Positions 55,121-63,496 of a stretch of 64,000 nucleotides of DNA are shown here, in pieces. The stretch comes from Chryseobacterium defluvii (lineage in GTDB: Bacteria; Bacteroidota; Bacteroidia; Flavobacteriales; Weeksellaceae): NCBI RefSeq assembly GCF_003634775.1, contig NZ_RBXB01000002.1, positions 930,001 to 994,000 on the forward strand, in the 5' to 3' direction. The stretch's first letter is position 1. The number at the start of each line of letters is the position of its first letter. The notes beneath the pieces were generated by a model that had not been told where the DNA came from, made no database searches, and worked only from the letters and a program-made list of their open reading frames with translations. The position numbers and the translations under genes were made by a program.

Positions 55121-56620
55121 ATGAAAAGTTTAGACATTCATAAAAGTGAATATTTAAAACAGTTTAATAACCAACCGTACGGAAGAAATCTTTTCAGAAC
55201 CCAGGAAGAAGAAAGACTGGATGCTCCGAATGAGGAGTGTGGAATCTTCGGAATGTACTCTGATAATGATGTGGATACGTTTTCTCTTTCACAGTTCGGT
55301 CTTTTCGCTTTACAGCACAGGGGCCAGGAAGCTTGTGGTATTTCCGTTTTAAAAGATGGAAGGATCACCAATATGAAAGATGAGGGATTGGTTTTAGACG
55401 TTTATAAGGAGATCCATGATCCCGAAGCTTTTATGGGAAATTCTGCAATCGGGCACACACGCTACACGACTGCAGGAGATAAAAAGAAATATAATTTCCA
55501 GCCATTTTTCGCCAAAAACGAATATGACCAGATTATACTTTCCATAGCGCATAATGGTAACCTTACCAATGCAAGAGAATTAAAAGCAGAGTTGGAAGCA
55601 GAAGGGGTAGTATTCCGTGCAACTTCCGATTCTGAGGTTATTTTAAGATTAATCCAAAAAAATCTCGATTTAGGACTTCGTGGTGCGATTAAAGCAACAA
55701 TGGAAAAAATCCAGGGTGCTTATTCTGTGGTGGGAATGACAAGAAATAAATTTTTCGCGTTCAGGGATTTTAACGGCATCCGTCCACTGGTTTTAGGAGC
55801 TATTGATGAGAAAACTTATGTGGTAGCTTCCGAATCTGTAGCGTTGGACGCTGTAGGAGCTCAATATGTTCGTGATATTTTACCGGGAGAAATCATTTAT
55901 ACCAATGAGAACGAACCGGGGAAACTGCATTCTTATATGGTAGATGAGGCCAGAGGAAAACAGAGAATCTGTTCTTTTGAATATATTTACTTTGCAAGAC
56001 CCGACTCTACACTGGAAAATATCAATGTGTATGAAATCAGAGAAAAGTCCGGGGAAAAAATCTGGCATCAGGCCCCTGTAGAAGCAGATGTTGTTATTGG
56101 AGTTCCGGATTCAGGAGTTCCGGCTGCCATTGGTTTTTCAAAGGCTTCAGGAATACCTTTCCGTCCGGTTCTGATCAAGAACAGGTATATCGGAAGAAGC
56201 TTCATCGTTCCTACGCAGGAAATGAGAGAAAGAGTGGTAAACCTGAAATTAAACCCGATTATTTCTGAGATCAAAGATAAAAGAGTAGTAATCATTGATG
56301 ATTCTATTGTTCGTGGAACTACCTCAAAAAGGCTTGTAAAAATCTTAAAAGATGCAGGAGTAAAAGAAATTCACTTCAGAAGTGTTTCTCCGCCCATCAT
56401 TGCCCCTTGCTATTTAGGCATCGATACTCCTTCAAAAGACGATCTTATTTCAGCCAATATGTCTACAGAAGAGCTAAGAAAATATCTTGGTGTAGACTCT
56501 CTTGAATTCCTAAGCACAGATAACCTGAAAGAAATTTTAGGATCGTCCAATCACTGCTTCGGATGTTTCACAGAGAAATACCCTGTGGAAAAAGGAGAAG
56601 AGATAGAATTATTCAATTAA
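55121..56620 (+). CDS. purF: Amidophosphoribosyltransferase
   Basis: A 499-residue enzyme for the first committed step of purine synthesis: PRPP plus glutamine gives phosphoribosylamine. The glutaminase nucleophile is Cys40 in NEECGIFGMY, so a 39-residue propeptide must be removed, as in Bacillus-type PurF. The PRPP-binding loop is VVIIDDSIVRGTTSKRL. Cys residues in SPPIIAPCYLGID and SSNHCFGCFTEKYP are those expected for the [4Fe-4S] cluster of the Bacillus type. A terminator follows within 25 bases. Confidence 0.98.
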   Translation: MKSLDIHKSEYLKQFNNQPYGRNLFRTQEEERLDAPNEECGIFGMYSDNDVDTFSLSQFGLFALQHRGQEACGISVLKDGRITNMKDEGLVLDVYKEIHDPEAFMGNSAIGHTRYTTAGDKKKYNFQPFFAKNEYDQIILSIAHNGNLTNARELKAELEAEGVVFRATSDSEVILRLIQKNLDLGLRGAIKATMEKIQGAYSVVGMTRNKFFAFRDFNGIRPLVLGAIDEKTYVVASESVALDAVGAQYVRDILPGEIIYTNENEPGKLHSYMVDEARGKQRICSFEYIYFARPDSTLENINVYEIREKSGEKIWHQAPVEADVVIGVPDSGVPAAIGFSKASGIPFRPVLIKNRYIGRSFIVPTQEMRERVVNLKLNPIISEIKDKRVVIIDDSIVRGTTSKRLVKILKDAGVKEIHFRSVSPPIIAPCYLGIDTPSKDDLISANMSTEELRKYLGVDSLEFLSTDNLKEILGSSNHCFGCFTEKYPVEKGEEIELFN

Positions 56621-56643
56621 TAATTATATTGATATAAAAAATG

Positions 56644-56674
56644 AAAGGTCAGACTTATGAGTCTGGCCTTTTCT
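56644..56674 (+). terminator. Terminator of purC-purF
   Basis: Twelve-pair stem (56644-56655 with 56660-56671, one G-U) and loop TATG, followed by T. Confidence 0.88.
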
Positions 56675-56774
56675 ATTGTGGGTTTCCAACTTATAAATGT
56701 ATCAAAAGCTTAATATTCCTGTATTATAAAGAACATCTATAAGTTTTAGTTTTGTGAAATTAAAATCCCAAGGT

Positions 56775-57722
56775 ATGAAAAACGTACTTTTTACAAGTCT
56801 TCTTGTCATATTATCCCAGCTATATTTTGCTCAGTCTTTCGATAAACAGGCTCACCGCGGAGGAAAATCCTTATATCCTGAAAATACTATTCCGGCTATG
56901 AAGAATGCTTTACAAATGAATGTCACCACATTGGAAATGGACTTAGCCATCACCAAGGACAAAAAAGTAATCCTTTCCCATGATGCTTTTCTTTCCCCTG
57001 AATTAGTGACAAAGCCTGACGGTACATATATCCCCAAAGATTCCGGTTTTTATTATAAGATTTACGAAATGCCTTATGCAAAGATTCAAACATTTGATGT
57101 AGGGTTAAAAACACTGAGCAATTCTCCTGATCAAAAAAAGATGAAGGTTCAGAAACCTCTTTTTTCAGAAGTAATAGATGTTTGTGAAAGTTATGCACGT
57201 GAGTTGAAAAGACCGTTACCTTTTTATAATATAGAAACCAAAACACGGCCTTTCTCTGATCATATCCTTCATCCAGAACCTGAGGAATTTGTAGATCTGA
57301 TGATGAAGATTATTTTGGAAAAAGGAATTCAAGACCGGGTCATTATCCAGTCTTTTGACCCCAGAACACTTGAAATTATTCATAAAGAACACCCAAAAAT
57401 AATGACAGCATTGCTGGTAGAAAAAGTGGATGACAAAAAAATGGCACAACAACAGGCTCACTTCAAAAATATACCTGTTGAAAAGTTCAGGCTATATCCT
57501 AATCATCTTAGCGGGGTGGCAGGAGATATGAAATTTCTAAGCTTCATTCCTACGATTTACAGCCCGGAACATAATCTTGTAACTCCTGAACTTATACAGC
57601 AATGTCACGCATTAGGGATGAAAGTAATTCCATGGACCGTCAATACTAAAGAAAGGTTACAGGAACTGAAAAGCATGGGAATAGATGGTATCATCAGCGA
57701 TGATCCACGAATATTTGAGTAG
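56775..57722 (+). CDS. Glycerophosphodiester phosphodiesterase, exported
   Basis: A 315-residue GDPD-family enzyme. Start at ATG 56775 gives a signal peptide ending near LYFAQ; a GTG 21 bases earlier is less likely. The TIM-barrel metal/catalytic residues are present: HRGGKSLYPENTIPAM (His-Arg and Glu), MDLAITKDKKVILSHDAFL (metal Glu replaced in position by Asp-type and the catalytic His), YNIETKTRP, and PWTVNTKERLQELKSMGIDGIISDDP near the end (as PWTVNT and GIDGIISDDP). It releases glycerol-3-phosphate from deacylated phospholipids in the periplasm or outside. Confidence 0.92.
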   Translation: MKNVLFTSLLVILSQLYFAQSFDKQAHRGGKSLYPENTIPAMKNALQMNVTTLEMDLAITKDKKVILSHDAFLSPELVTKPDGTYIPKDSGFYYKIYEMPYAKIQTFDVGLKTLSNSPDQKKMKVQKPLFSEVIDVCESYARELKRPLPFYNIETKTRPFSDHILHPEPEEFVDLMMKIILEKGIQDRVIIQSFDPRTLEIIHKEHPKIMTALLVEKVDDKKMAQQQAHFKNIPVEKFRLYPNHLSGVAGDMKFLSFIPTIYSPEHNLVTPELIQQCHALGMKVIPWTVNTKERLQELKSMGIDGIISDDPRIFE

Positions 57723-57748
57723 CTTTTTGCATATTAACTAAAATAAAA

Positions 57749-57772
57749 TGACCGGAATAAATTTTCCGGTCA
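57749..57772. terminator. Hairpin terminator between convergent genes
   Basis: Nine-bp perfect stem TGACCGGAA/TTCCGGTCA with a six-base loop, between the phosphodiesterase gene and the porin gene; T run is weak on both sides. Confidence 0.65.
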
Positions 57773-57809
57773 ATAATGCATAAAAATGCATTTCAGTTAA
57801 AAATTGGTT

Positions 57810-58532
57810 TTAAAATTTGTAATTCAATCCTAGTTGGAAAACCCTGTTGGTATTGATATTTTTAGCTTCTTCAGATATCCCTGAATTATTGGCAATATGG
57901 GTCAGGCTATTTACATACCTTGCATTAATACCAAAATTCGGAGTAAAATCATATCCTAAACCAAGGCCTAAACCTACATTGAACTTCTTAATGTCATCCT
58001 TGTTGATATCTTCCGAATAAGAAGCTGTCTGGGTAGTGGTAACCCCTCCTGTAGTAGTTGCCACAGTACTTTCTCCCTTATTCTTTCCATTGAGAAAATA
58101 ACTGAATTCCGGCCCAGCTTCAATATAGAAATTTTTAGCAGGTTTCATCTGAAGCATCAACGGGACTGAAATGTAATGTAAAGATGAAGTATATTCATCC
58201 TGGGTTTTCACTGTTGTTGAACCCGTTGTTACCTCTGAAAAGGAATTTACGCTTCTCGCTCCCAATTCATTATACAATACTTCGGGTTGAAGGCTGAATT
58301 TTTGAGAAAGTGGAATATTAACAAGAACCCCGGCATGAAATCCAATTTTCTGGTTCTTAGTGCTCAATACCTGCTCGCTGAATGAAGCAGCATTACCACC
58401 AGCTTTAATCCCGAATTTCACCGGGTCTTTTCCGTTGTTGCTAACCGGAGTAGTGGTTACTGTGTTTTTTGTTTCCTGAGCAAAGGCCATACTGCCAGCG
58501 ACTATTGCTAGTCCTAGAAATAACTTCTTCAT
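57810..58532 (-). CDS. Outer-membrane beta-barrel (porin-family) protein, paralogue 1
   Basis: A 240-residue PorT/OmpW-like barrel. Signal peptide about 1-19 (ends AFAQ). Alternating hydrophobic strands typical of an eight-stranded barrel include PVKFGIKAGGN, FGIKAG being shared with its neighbours, then FSLQPEVLYNELGA, ISVPLMLQMKPAKNFYIEAGPEF, read as ISVPLML and NFYIEAGPEF, and GLGLGYDFTPNFGINARYV. It ends with the aromatic FQLGLNYKF. It is one of three tandem, similar genes, each with its own upstream element. Function is unknown; surface protein or small-molecule channel are options. Confidence 0.88.
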   Translation of the reverse strand: MKKLFLGLAIVAGSMAFAQETKNTVTTTPVSNNGKDPVKFGIKAGGNAASFSEQVLSTKNQKIGFHAGVLVNIPLSQKFSLQPEVLYNELGARSVNSFSEVTTGSTTVKTQDEYTSSLHYISVPLMLQMKPAKNFYIEAGPEFSYFLNGKNKGESTVATTTGGVTTTQTASYSEDINKDDIKKFNVGLGLGLGYDFTPNFGINARYVNSLTHIANNSGISEEAKNINTNRVFQLGLNYKF

Positions 58533-58600
58533 AATTTCGTTTTTTTATTTTACTACTTAAACTTCAAGTCTTATTTTTCAACAAGACTTGAATTATTTTG

Positions 58601-58616
58601 CAAAATGCTTGCCAAA
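58601..58616 (-). promoter_or_regulatory. Shared 16-base element upstream of porin paralogue 1
   Basis: Minus strand TTTGGCAAGCATTTTG, conserved with the elements before the other two paralogues, 68 bases before the ATG. Confidence 0.45.
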
Positions 58617-58724
58617 ATTATAATTACCTGATATTCAATTAATTATTATTGATATATATACTTCCCATATGAAAGTAAAAAAGCAAAAACGGAATTAAAA
58701 AGCATACCAAACAGCTGTAAAATG

Positions 58725-58758
58725 AAAAGGTCAGATTTAAAAATAAACCTGACCTTTT
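58725..58758 (-). terminator. Terminator of porin paralogue 2
   Basis: Ten-bp perfect stem AAAAGGTCAG/CTGACCTTTT (58725-58734, 58749-58758) with a 14-base loop, 18 bases after the stop. Confidence 0.7.
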
Positions 58759-58776
58759 CTATTGAAATAAAATTTG

Positions 58777-59358
58777 TTACTTGAACTTATACGCTAATCC
58801 TACCTGGAAAACATTATTTTTTCCTTCAGCCTGGATACCGTTAGTTTCCTTAGCAATATCGGTAACACCAGCTACATATCTTGCTGTAAGACCAATATTA
58901 GGAGTGAAATAATATCCTGCACCAATTCCGATTCCAAAATCGAAACCTTTCACAAAATCATTCCCATCTACAGATACGTTCTGATATTTGAATTTAGAAT
59001 CGATCAGGAAGCTGAACTGAGGCCCTGCTTCCAGATAAAAGTTTGGAAGTGCATTATACTGGAACATTACCGGTACGGAAATATAGCTTAAATTTATTTT
59101 TAAATCTTCCATTCCATCCGCTTTTGCTCCCACACCGTTATATAAAACTTCCGGTTGTACACTGAATGAACTAGCAACAGGAATATTAGCGAAAGCACCT
59201 CCGTAAAATCCGGCTTTTGCTTTGGAATCATCTCCGGAAATGGTAGAAATGTTTAAACCTGCTTTCAATCCGAAAGATACCGGAGAAGAAGACGATGTGT
59301 TTTGTGCAAATGTCAATGAGCCTGCTACTAAGGCTGCCCCTAATAATACTTTTTTCAT
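58777..59358 (-). CDS. Outer-membrane beta-barrel (porin-family) protein, paralogue 2
   Basis: A 193-residue barrel, the shortest of the three. Signal peptide ends LTFAQ. It shares with paralogue 3 the stretches FSVQPEVLYNG (QPELLYS in 3), SVPVMFQYNALPNFYLEAGPQF, given as VPVMFQYNALPN and YLEAGPQF, and GIGAGYYFTPNIGLTARYVAG. The C-terminus is FQVGLAYKFK, close to the terminal-aromatic signal for outer-membrane assembly. Separate promoter element and terminator show it can be expressed alone. It is nearer to paralogue 3 than to paralogue 1. Confidence 0.88.
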   Translation of the reverse strand: MKKVLLGAALVAGSLTFAQNTSSSSPVSFGLKAGLNISTISGDDSKAKAGFYGGAFANIPVASSFSVQPEVLYNGVGAKADGMEDLKINLSYISVPVMFQYNALPNFYLEAGPQFSFLIDSKFKYQNVSVDGNDFVKGFDFGIGIGAGYYFTPNIGLTARYVAGVTDIAKETNGIQAEGKNNVFQVGLAYKFK

Positions 59359-59412
59359 GGTTAAAAATTTTTATATTATTACTTGAATTATTTAATAACA
59401 TACACGTCTACG

Positions 59413-59428
59413 CAAATTTCTTGCCAAA
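59413..59428 (-). promoter_or_regulatory. Shared 16-base element upstream of porin paralogue 2
   Basis: Minus strand TTTGGCAAGAAATTTG, 54 bases before the ATG; same core as upstream of paralogues 1 and 3. Confidence 0.45.
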
Positions 59429-59450
59429 CCATTTAAAAAAGGCAAAAAAA

Positions 59451-59477
59451 TAAAGCCGGACTATAAATCCGGCTTTA
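59451..59477 (-). terminator. Terminator of porin paralogue 3
   Basis: Ten-bp perfect stem TAAAGCCGGA/TCCGGCTTTA with a seven-base loop; the A run below it reads as T on the minus strand. Confidence 0.88.
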
Positions 59478-59508
59478 TAATTATTTAATTTACTTTTACT
59501 AATTCTTT

Positions 59509-60138
59509 TTAGAATTTAAATGCTAATCCAACCTGGAATACGTTGTTTTTTACCGCATCTGAACCGCTTGGTCTGTCTTTAGCAATATCTGTAAGACCTG
59601 CCACATATCTTGCCGTAAGACCGATGTTCGGAGTGAAATAATATCCTGCTCCTAAACCGATACCAAAGTTAAAAGTATTTAAATCATCTTTGAAATCATC
59701 TGTAGTAGATGAATTACCAGTAGATTCATTTTTAACTTTATTTTTTGCACTTAACATGAATCCGAATTCCGGACCAGCCTCTAAATAAAGGTTAGGAAGC
59801 GCATTATATTGGAACATTACAGGTACTGTAAGATAATCCAAATTGGTTGAAGACGAATATTTATCTCCTAATACTGTGTACTCAGCTTTGCTACCATATT
59901 GAGAATACAATAACTCAGGCTGAACACTGAATGAGCTAGCAACCGGGATATTAGCAAAAACACCACCGTTAAATCCGATTTTTGATTTTTGATCATCTAA
60001 TCCTTCATCTTTAGATAAAGAAGAAACGTTCATTCCCGCTTTGATACCAAATGCTACCGGAGAAGAAGATGTTGATGTAGTTTGTGCAAATGCTAATGAG
60101 CTTGCAGTCACTGCTAATCCTAAAATTAACTTTTTCAT
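59509..60138 (-). CDS. Outer-membrane beta-barrel (porin-family) protein, paralogue 3
   Basis: A 209-residue barrel with signal peptide (ends LAFAQ). Strands PVAFGIKAGMNVS, SVQPELLYSQYGS, VPVMFQYNALPNLYLEAGPEF (as VPVMFQYNALPN and LYLEAGPEF) and GLGAGYYFTPNIGLTARYVAG are nearly the same as in paralogue 2. The differences lie in the loops (for example KVKNESTGNSSTTDDF), as expected for surface-exposed variable loops. The C-terminus VGLAFKF fits outer-membrane insertion. Probably the first copy of a local duplication. No role can be assigned from sequence. Confidence 0.88.
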   Translation of the reverse strand: MKKLILGLAVTASSLAFAQTTSTSSSPVAFGIKAGMNVSSLSKDEGLDDQKSKIGFNGGVFANIPVASSFSVQPELLYSQYGSKAEYTVLGDKYSSSTNLDYLTVPVMFQYNALPNLYLEAGPEFGFMLSAKNKVKNESTGNSSTTDDFKDDLNTFNFGIGLGAGYYFTPNIGLTARYVAGLTDIAKDRPSGSDAVKNNVFQVGLAFKF

Positions 60139-60217
60139 AACTTAATTTTTTAATATTTACTATTTCTAATTTTAAATTTTACTACCGTCAATTTTCATTT
60201 TGACGAAGACTATATTT

Positions 60218-60233
60218 CAAATTGTTTGCCAAA
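60218..60233 (-). promoter_or_regulatory. Shared 16-base element upstream of porin paralogue 3
   Basis: Minus strand TTTGGCAAACAATTTG, 79 bases before the ATG; same core as the two other copies. Confidence 0.45.
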
Positions 60234-60408
60234 GTAGGAATTGACACGAAAAAACAGTAATGATATTTATCAACTCTGAAATAATTAAAAATTTAATTAC
60301 TTGTAAATCAATGCTTTAAAAATCTATTAAACGTTTGTTTAGAAATACTCTAAATTGACAAATTTGTCAAAATTTAAAAAAATAAGATGAAAAAAATGAG
60401 GGTAAGGG

Positions 60409-61455
60409 TTAGAAATCATTCAATTTTCTATAAAATTCAAGTGATTGCAGTATTTTATTCTGATCGCTTTGATGATCATATACGCATGAACCGATCGCGG
60501 AAAGCAATGAAAAATTGATTTTACTATCCGTATTTTTCTTATCATTTAATAATAAAGAGCAGATATCATCATTACTAAAATCAGTTATATCTAAATAAGG
60601 ATAATATCTTCTGATGTTTTCAGTAATAATTTCTGCATCTTCTTCCGAAAGAATACCTTCGAGATAAGACAAATGAGCTTCACAGATCATTCCTGCCGCA
60701 ACCGCTTCACCATGCAAAACAGGATTTCCCTGTTCCAAACACAGACTTTCTATGGCATGACCTATTGTATGCCCGAAATTCAGCGTTTTTCTGATATCTT
60801 TTTCATGAAAATCCTTTTCCACGACATCCTGCTTAATATCCATAGATGTCTGTATATGAGGAACCACCCCTTCCACATCCAGTTTATAGATCTGAATAAG
60901 ATTATTCCAGTGTTTCTCATCTGCAATTAGCCCATGCTTCAACATTTCTGCAAAACCGCTTCTCAGTTCTTTGAAAGGCAGTGTCTGCAAGAATTCAGGA
61001 TATACAAAAATCTGCTCAGGAAACGTAAAAGTTCCCACCATATTCTTATAGTGCATCAGATCAATCCCTGTTTTACCCCCGATGGAGGCGTCACACATAG
61101 ATAATAAGGTTGTAGGAATATTAATAAACGAAATTCCTCTTTTATAGGTGGAAGCCACAAAACCTCCCATATCTGTAATAACGCCCCCTCCAAGATTGAT
61201 CATCAACGCTTTTCTGTCCGCTTTCATTTCTGTGAGAATTTCCCATAGCTGATTTGCGGTCTGTATATTTTTCATTTCCTCACCGGCTTCAATCTCCAGA
61301 ATTTCAAAGTTTAAATCGGTTTCCATATTGCCCAATAGTGTAGGAAGGCAGTATTCATGTGTATTTTCATCAACAAGGATAAAAATTTTGCTGAATGTTC
61401 TTTCATGAAGAAAATCGTTTAACTGAGAAAAATTATCGTTTAAGAATGTTATCAT
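60409..61455 (-). CDS. aroB: 3-dehydroquinate synthase
   Basis: A 348-residue NAD- and metal-dependent enzyme for the second step of the shikimate pathway (DAHP to 3-dehydroquinate). I start at ATG 61455 (MITFLNDNF); a TTG at 61497 would add 14 residues without family support. Signature parts are the GGGVITDMGGFVASTYKRG NAD region, PTTLLSMCDASIGGKTGID, NMVGTFTFPEQ, the metal ligands in GFAEMLKHG and FGHTIGHAIE plus LHGEAVAAGM. Divergent from the pseudouridine synthase gene. Confidence 0.97.
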   Translation of the reverse strand: MITFLNDNFSQLNDFLHERTFSKIFILVDENTHEYCLPTLLGNMETDLNFEILEIEAGEEMKNIQTANQLWEILTEMKADRKALMINLGGGVITDMGGFVASTYKRGISFINIPTTLLSMCDASIGGKTGIDLMHYKNMVGTFTFPEQIFVYPEFLQTLPFKELRSGFAEMLKHGLIADEKHWNNLIQIYKLDVEGVVPHIQTSMDIKQDVVEKDFHEKDIRKTLNFGHTIGHAIESLCLEQGNPVLHGEAVAAGMICEAHLSYLEGILSEEDAEIITENIRRYYPYLDITDFSNDDICSLLLNDKKNTDSKINFSLLSAIGSCVYDHQSDQNKILQSLEFYRKLNDF

Positions 61456-61535
61456 TTTTTGAATTTCTATAAGATTAATAGTAAAACTATCATGCAAAGT
61501 TATGATTCTTAATTTTTAACTCGTAACTAAATTAG

Positions 61536-61543
61536 TATCTTTG
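61536..61543 (+). promoter_or_regulatory. -7 promoter element of the pseudouridine synthase gene
   Basis: TATCTTTG, perfect TAnnTTTG, 14 bases before the ATG. Confidence 0.55.
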
Positions 61544-61557
61544 CAGAAATTTTTAGA

Positions 61558-62673
61558 ATGAGCAGAGATAATAATAATTCAGAGAGACCCAAAAGACCAA
61601 GAATTTCAACCAGGAAAAGTTCTGATAATTCTCGTGCCTCTAAATCTGGAAATTCTTCAGAATCAAAATCTTTTAAGAAACCTTTTTCTAAATCCGGCGA
61701 AAGAAATTCCGAATATAAAGGAACGAATTCAAAGTTTGAAAAAAAGCCTTTTAAGAGAAGTGAAAATGATGGCGAGGAAAAAAGGCCGTTTGGAAAGCCA
61801 GCTTCCAAAAGAGGAGGCAGGGATTTTGACAGCAGGGAAAAATATGAAAAAGGTAATCTTAAGTTTGGTAAAAAACCTTTCAACAGAAACGACAGGGACG
61901 ATGACAGAGCCAAATCTTTTGTTCAGAAAAGAAGGCTGACCAAGATTGATAAAGATCTTCATAAAGATACCATCCGTCTCAATAAATATATTGCCAATTC
62001 CGGAATTTGCAGCAGGAGGGAGGCCGACGAACTGATTACTCAGGGGTTGGTGGAAGTAAACGGAAAAGTAGTAACCGAAATGGGATATCAGGTTCAGAAA
62101 ACAGACCGTGTTGTATTTGACGGGCAAAATATCACGCCTGAAAAACCGGTGTATGTGCTTCTCAATAAACCTAAAGGTTATATTTCCACCACCAAGGATG
62201 ATAAAGCCAGAAAAACGGTAATGGACCTGGTGGCCAACGCTTCCCCATACAGGGTTTTTCCTGTAGGAAGACTGGACCGTTCTACAACAGGGGTTATTTT
62301 ATTAACGAATGACGGTCATATGACAAAGAAGCTAACGCACCCGTCGTTCAACGTTAAGAAAATCTATCATGTAACTTTAGATAGAAAGCTATCTCCTGAA
62401 GATATGAAAGCTATTGCTGACGGAGTCCGTCTGGAAGAAGGAGTAGCTGCTGTGGATCAGATCTCTTACATTGAAGGTAAGCCTAAAAATGAAGTGGGTA
62501 TCGAAATCCATATCGGATGGAACCGGGTGATCAGAAGAATTTTCCAGCGATTAGGATATGAAGTGGAAGCACTGGACAGAGTGATGTTTGCGGGATTAAC
62601 GAAGAAGAACATTAAGCGAGGTCACTGGAGAATCCTTACAGATTTAGAAGTCAATAACTTAAAAATGCTTTAA
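61558..62673 (+). CDS. Pseudouridine synthase, RsuA/RluB family, with basic N-terminal extension
   Basis: A 371-residue protein. The first about 125 residues are a disordered, Arg/Lys/Ser/Asn-rich extension (many KPF and RxS pieces). Then comes an S4 RNA-binding domain (IRLNKYIANSGICSRREADELI, as IRLNKYIANSG and CSRREADELI) and the synthase domain (about 195-371). Its catalytic Asp is in VGRLDRSTTGVILLTNDG. KIYHVTLDR and RRIFQRLGYEV are also typical. RluB modifies 23S rRNA near position 2605 in E. coli; RsuA (16S) is the alternative, and the large extension is the common Bacteroidota form of RluB-like enzymes. Confidence 0.93.
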   Translation: MSRDNNNSERPKRPRISTRKSSDNSRASKSGNSSESKSFKKPFSKSGERNSEYKGTNSKFEKKPFKRSENDGEEKRPFGKPASKRGGRDFDSREKYEKGNLKFGKKPFNRNDRDDDRAKSFVQKRRLTKIDKDLHKDTIRLNKYIANSGICSRREADELITQGLVEVNGKVVTEMGYQVQKTDRVVFDGQNITPEKPVYVLLNKPKGYISTTKDDKARKTVMDLVANASPYRVFPVGRLDRSTTGVILLTNDGHMTKKLTHPSFNVKKIYHVTLDRKLSPEDMKAIADGVRLEEGVAAVDQISYIEGKPKNEVGIEIHIGWNRVIRRIFQRLGYEVEALDRVMFAGLTKKNIKRGHWRILTDLEVNNLKML

Positions 62674-62723
62674 GAGCTATAAGTTAAAAATTATAAGTGA
62701 TAAGCTTGCTTGTCCTTACCTAA

Positions 62724-62758
62724 AAAGCGCGGTAAATTTACCGCGCTTTGTTTTTTTA
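62724..62758 (+). terminator. Terminator of the pseudouridine synthase gene
   Basis: A 26-base perfect palindrome (62724-62749) with a GC-rich stem, followed by GTTTTTTT. Confidence 0.92.
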
Positions 62759-62809
62759 ACTGTTCTGAAACAGGTTTCAATTTGTTCAGAATGACCATTA
62801 TAATCAATA

Positions 62810-63496
62810 CTAAAAATACGTTCTGAGAATAAAGAAAAGTATCCAAAAAGCTGTAAATAGCAAACTTAGCTTTAATATTCTTTTCCCGTGGTTTCTGTCT
62901 TTTTCATTGAAATAATAGACTCTCTCACCGTTGGGAAGTTGTTTTTTCAGTTTAATAAATACTAAGGCAATGGCGTAGCTCACAAAGATTAATATTCCCC
63001 AAAACAGGGAAACCACACATCCGATAATAGCAAAAATATATCCGAAAAGAATATAGTTTTTAACCTGTTCAGGCTTTTCATAATCATTTTTTAAAGACTG
63101 AAGACGTTTTTCATTCAGGGAACTCAGTTCCTCATCGGTCAAATCTTTGCCTCTACTTTTTAATATTTTCCTTGCGGCTTCATAGTCGAATTCATTCCAT
63201 TCATCTTTTTTGAAGAGAATGTCTTTCAGGTCTTCATTGGAATATTCCAGCAGGTAATAGTCTTCCGGAATGCTGATTTCATGAGCATAAAAGTCCGAAA
63301 TGACTTGACTTGCCATTTCAAAATCATTTCTGGAAACTAAGAGCTGATATTCTATTTTGCCGGGATTAGACACAAAACTGGGATCAAAATCTTTTTCATT
63401 ATCCACAATCTCATATCCGATGGAATGGTTATCTAAAACAGAAGCAATTTCTTCGATAATGAATTTATTACTGCTTTTTCTGAAAATGCTTTCCAT
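62810..63496 (-). CDS. Membrane protein with N-terminal DUF2007-like cytoplasmic domain
   Basis: A 228-residue protein of unknown function. The N-terminal half (about 1-85) has the layout of small signal-transducing DUF2007-type domains: a helix (IIEEIASVLDNHSIGYEIVD), then strands and DFEMASQVISDFY. A helical charged linker follows (about 85-150). Two membrane segments are seen, about 152-180 (FGYIFAIIGCVVSLFWGIL) and 208-226 (LSLLFTAFWILFFIL). It shares one base with the stop of the nicotinamidase gene (TAATG), so the two are co-translated. The DUF2007 link is tentative. Confidence 0.65.
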   Translation of the reverse strand: MESIFRKSSNKFIIEEIASVLDNHSIGYEIVDNEKDFDPSFVSNPGKIEYQLLVSRNDFEMASQVISDFYAHEISIPEDYYLLEYSNEDLKDILFKKDEWNEFDYEAARKILKSRGKDLTDEELSSLNEKRLQSLKNDYEKPEQVKNYILFGYIFAIIGCVVSLFWGILIFVSYAIALVFIKLKKQLPNGERVYYFNEKDRNHGKRILKLSLLFTAFWILFFILRTYF

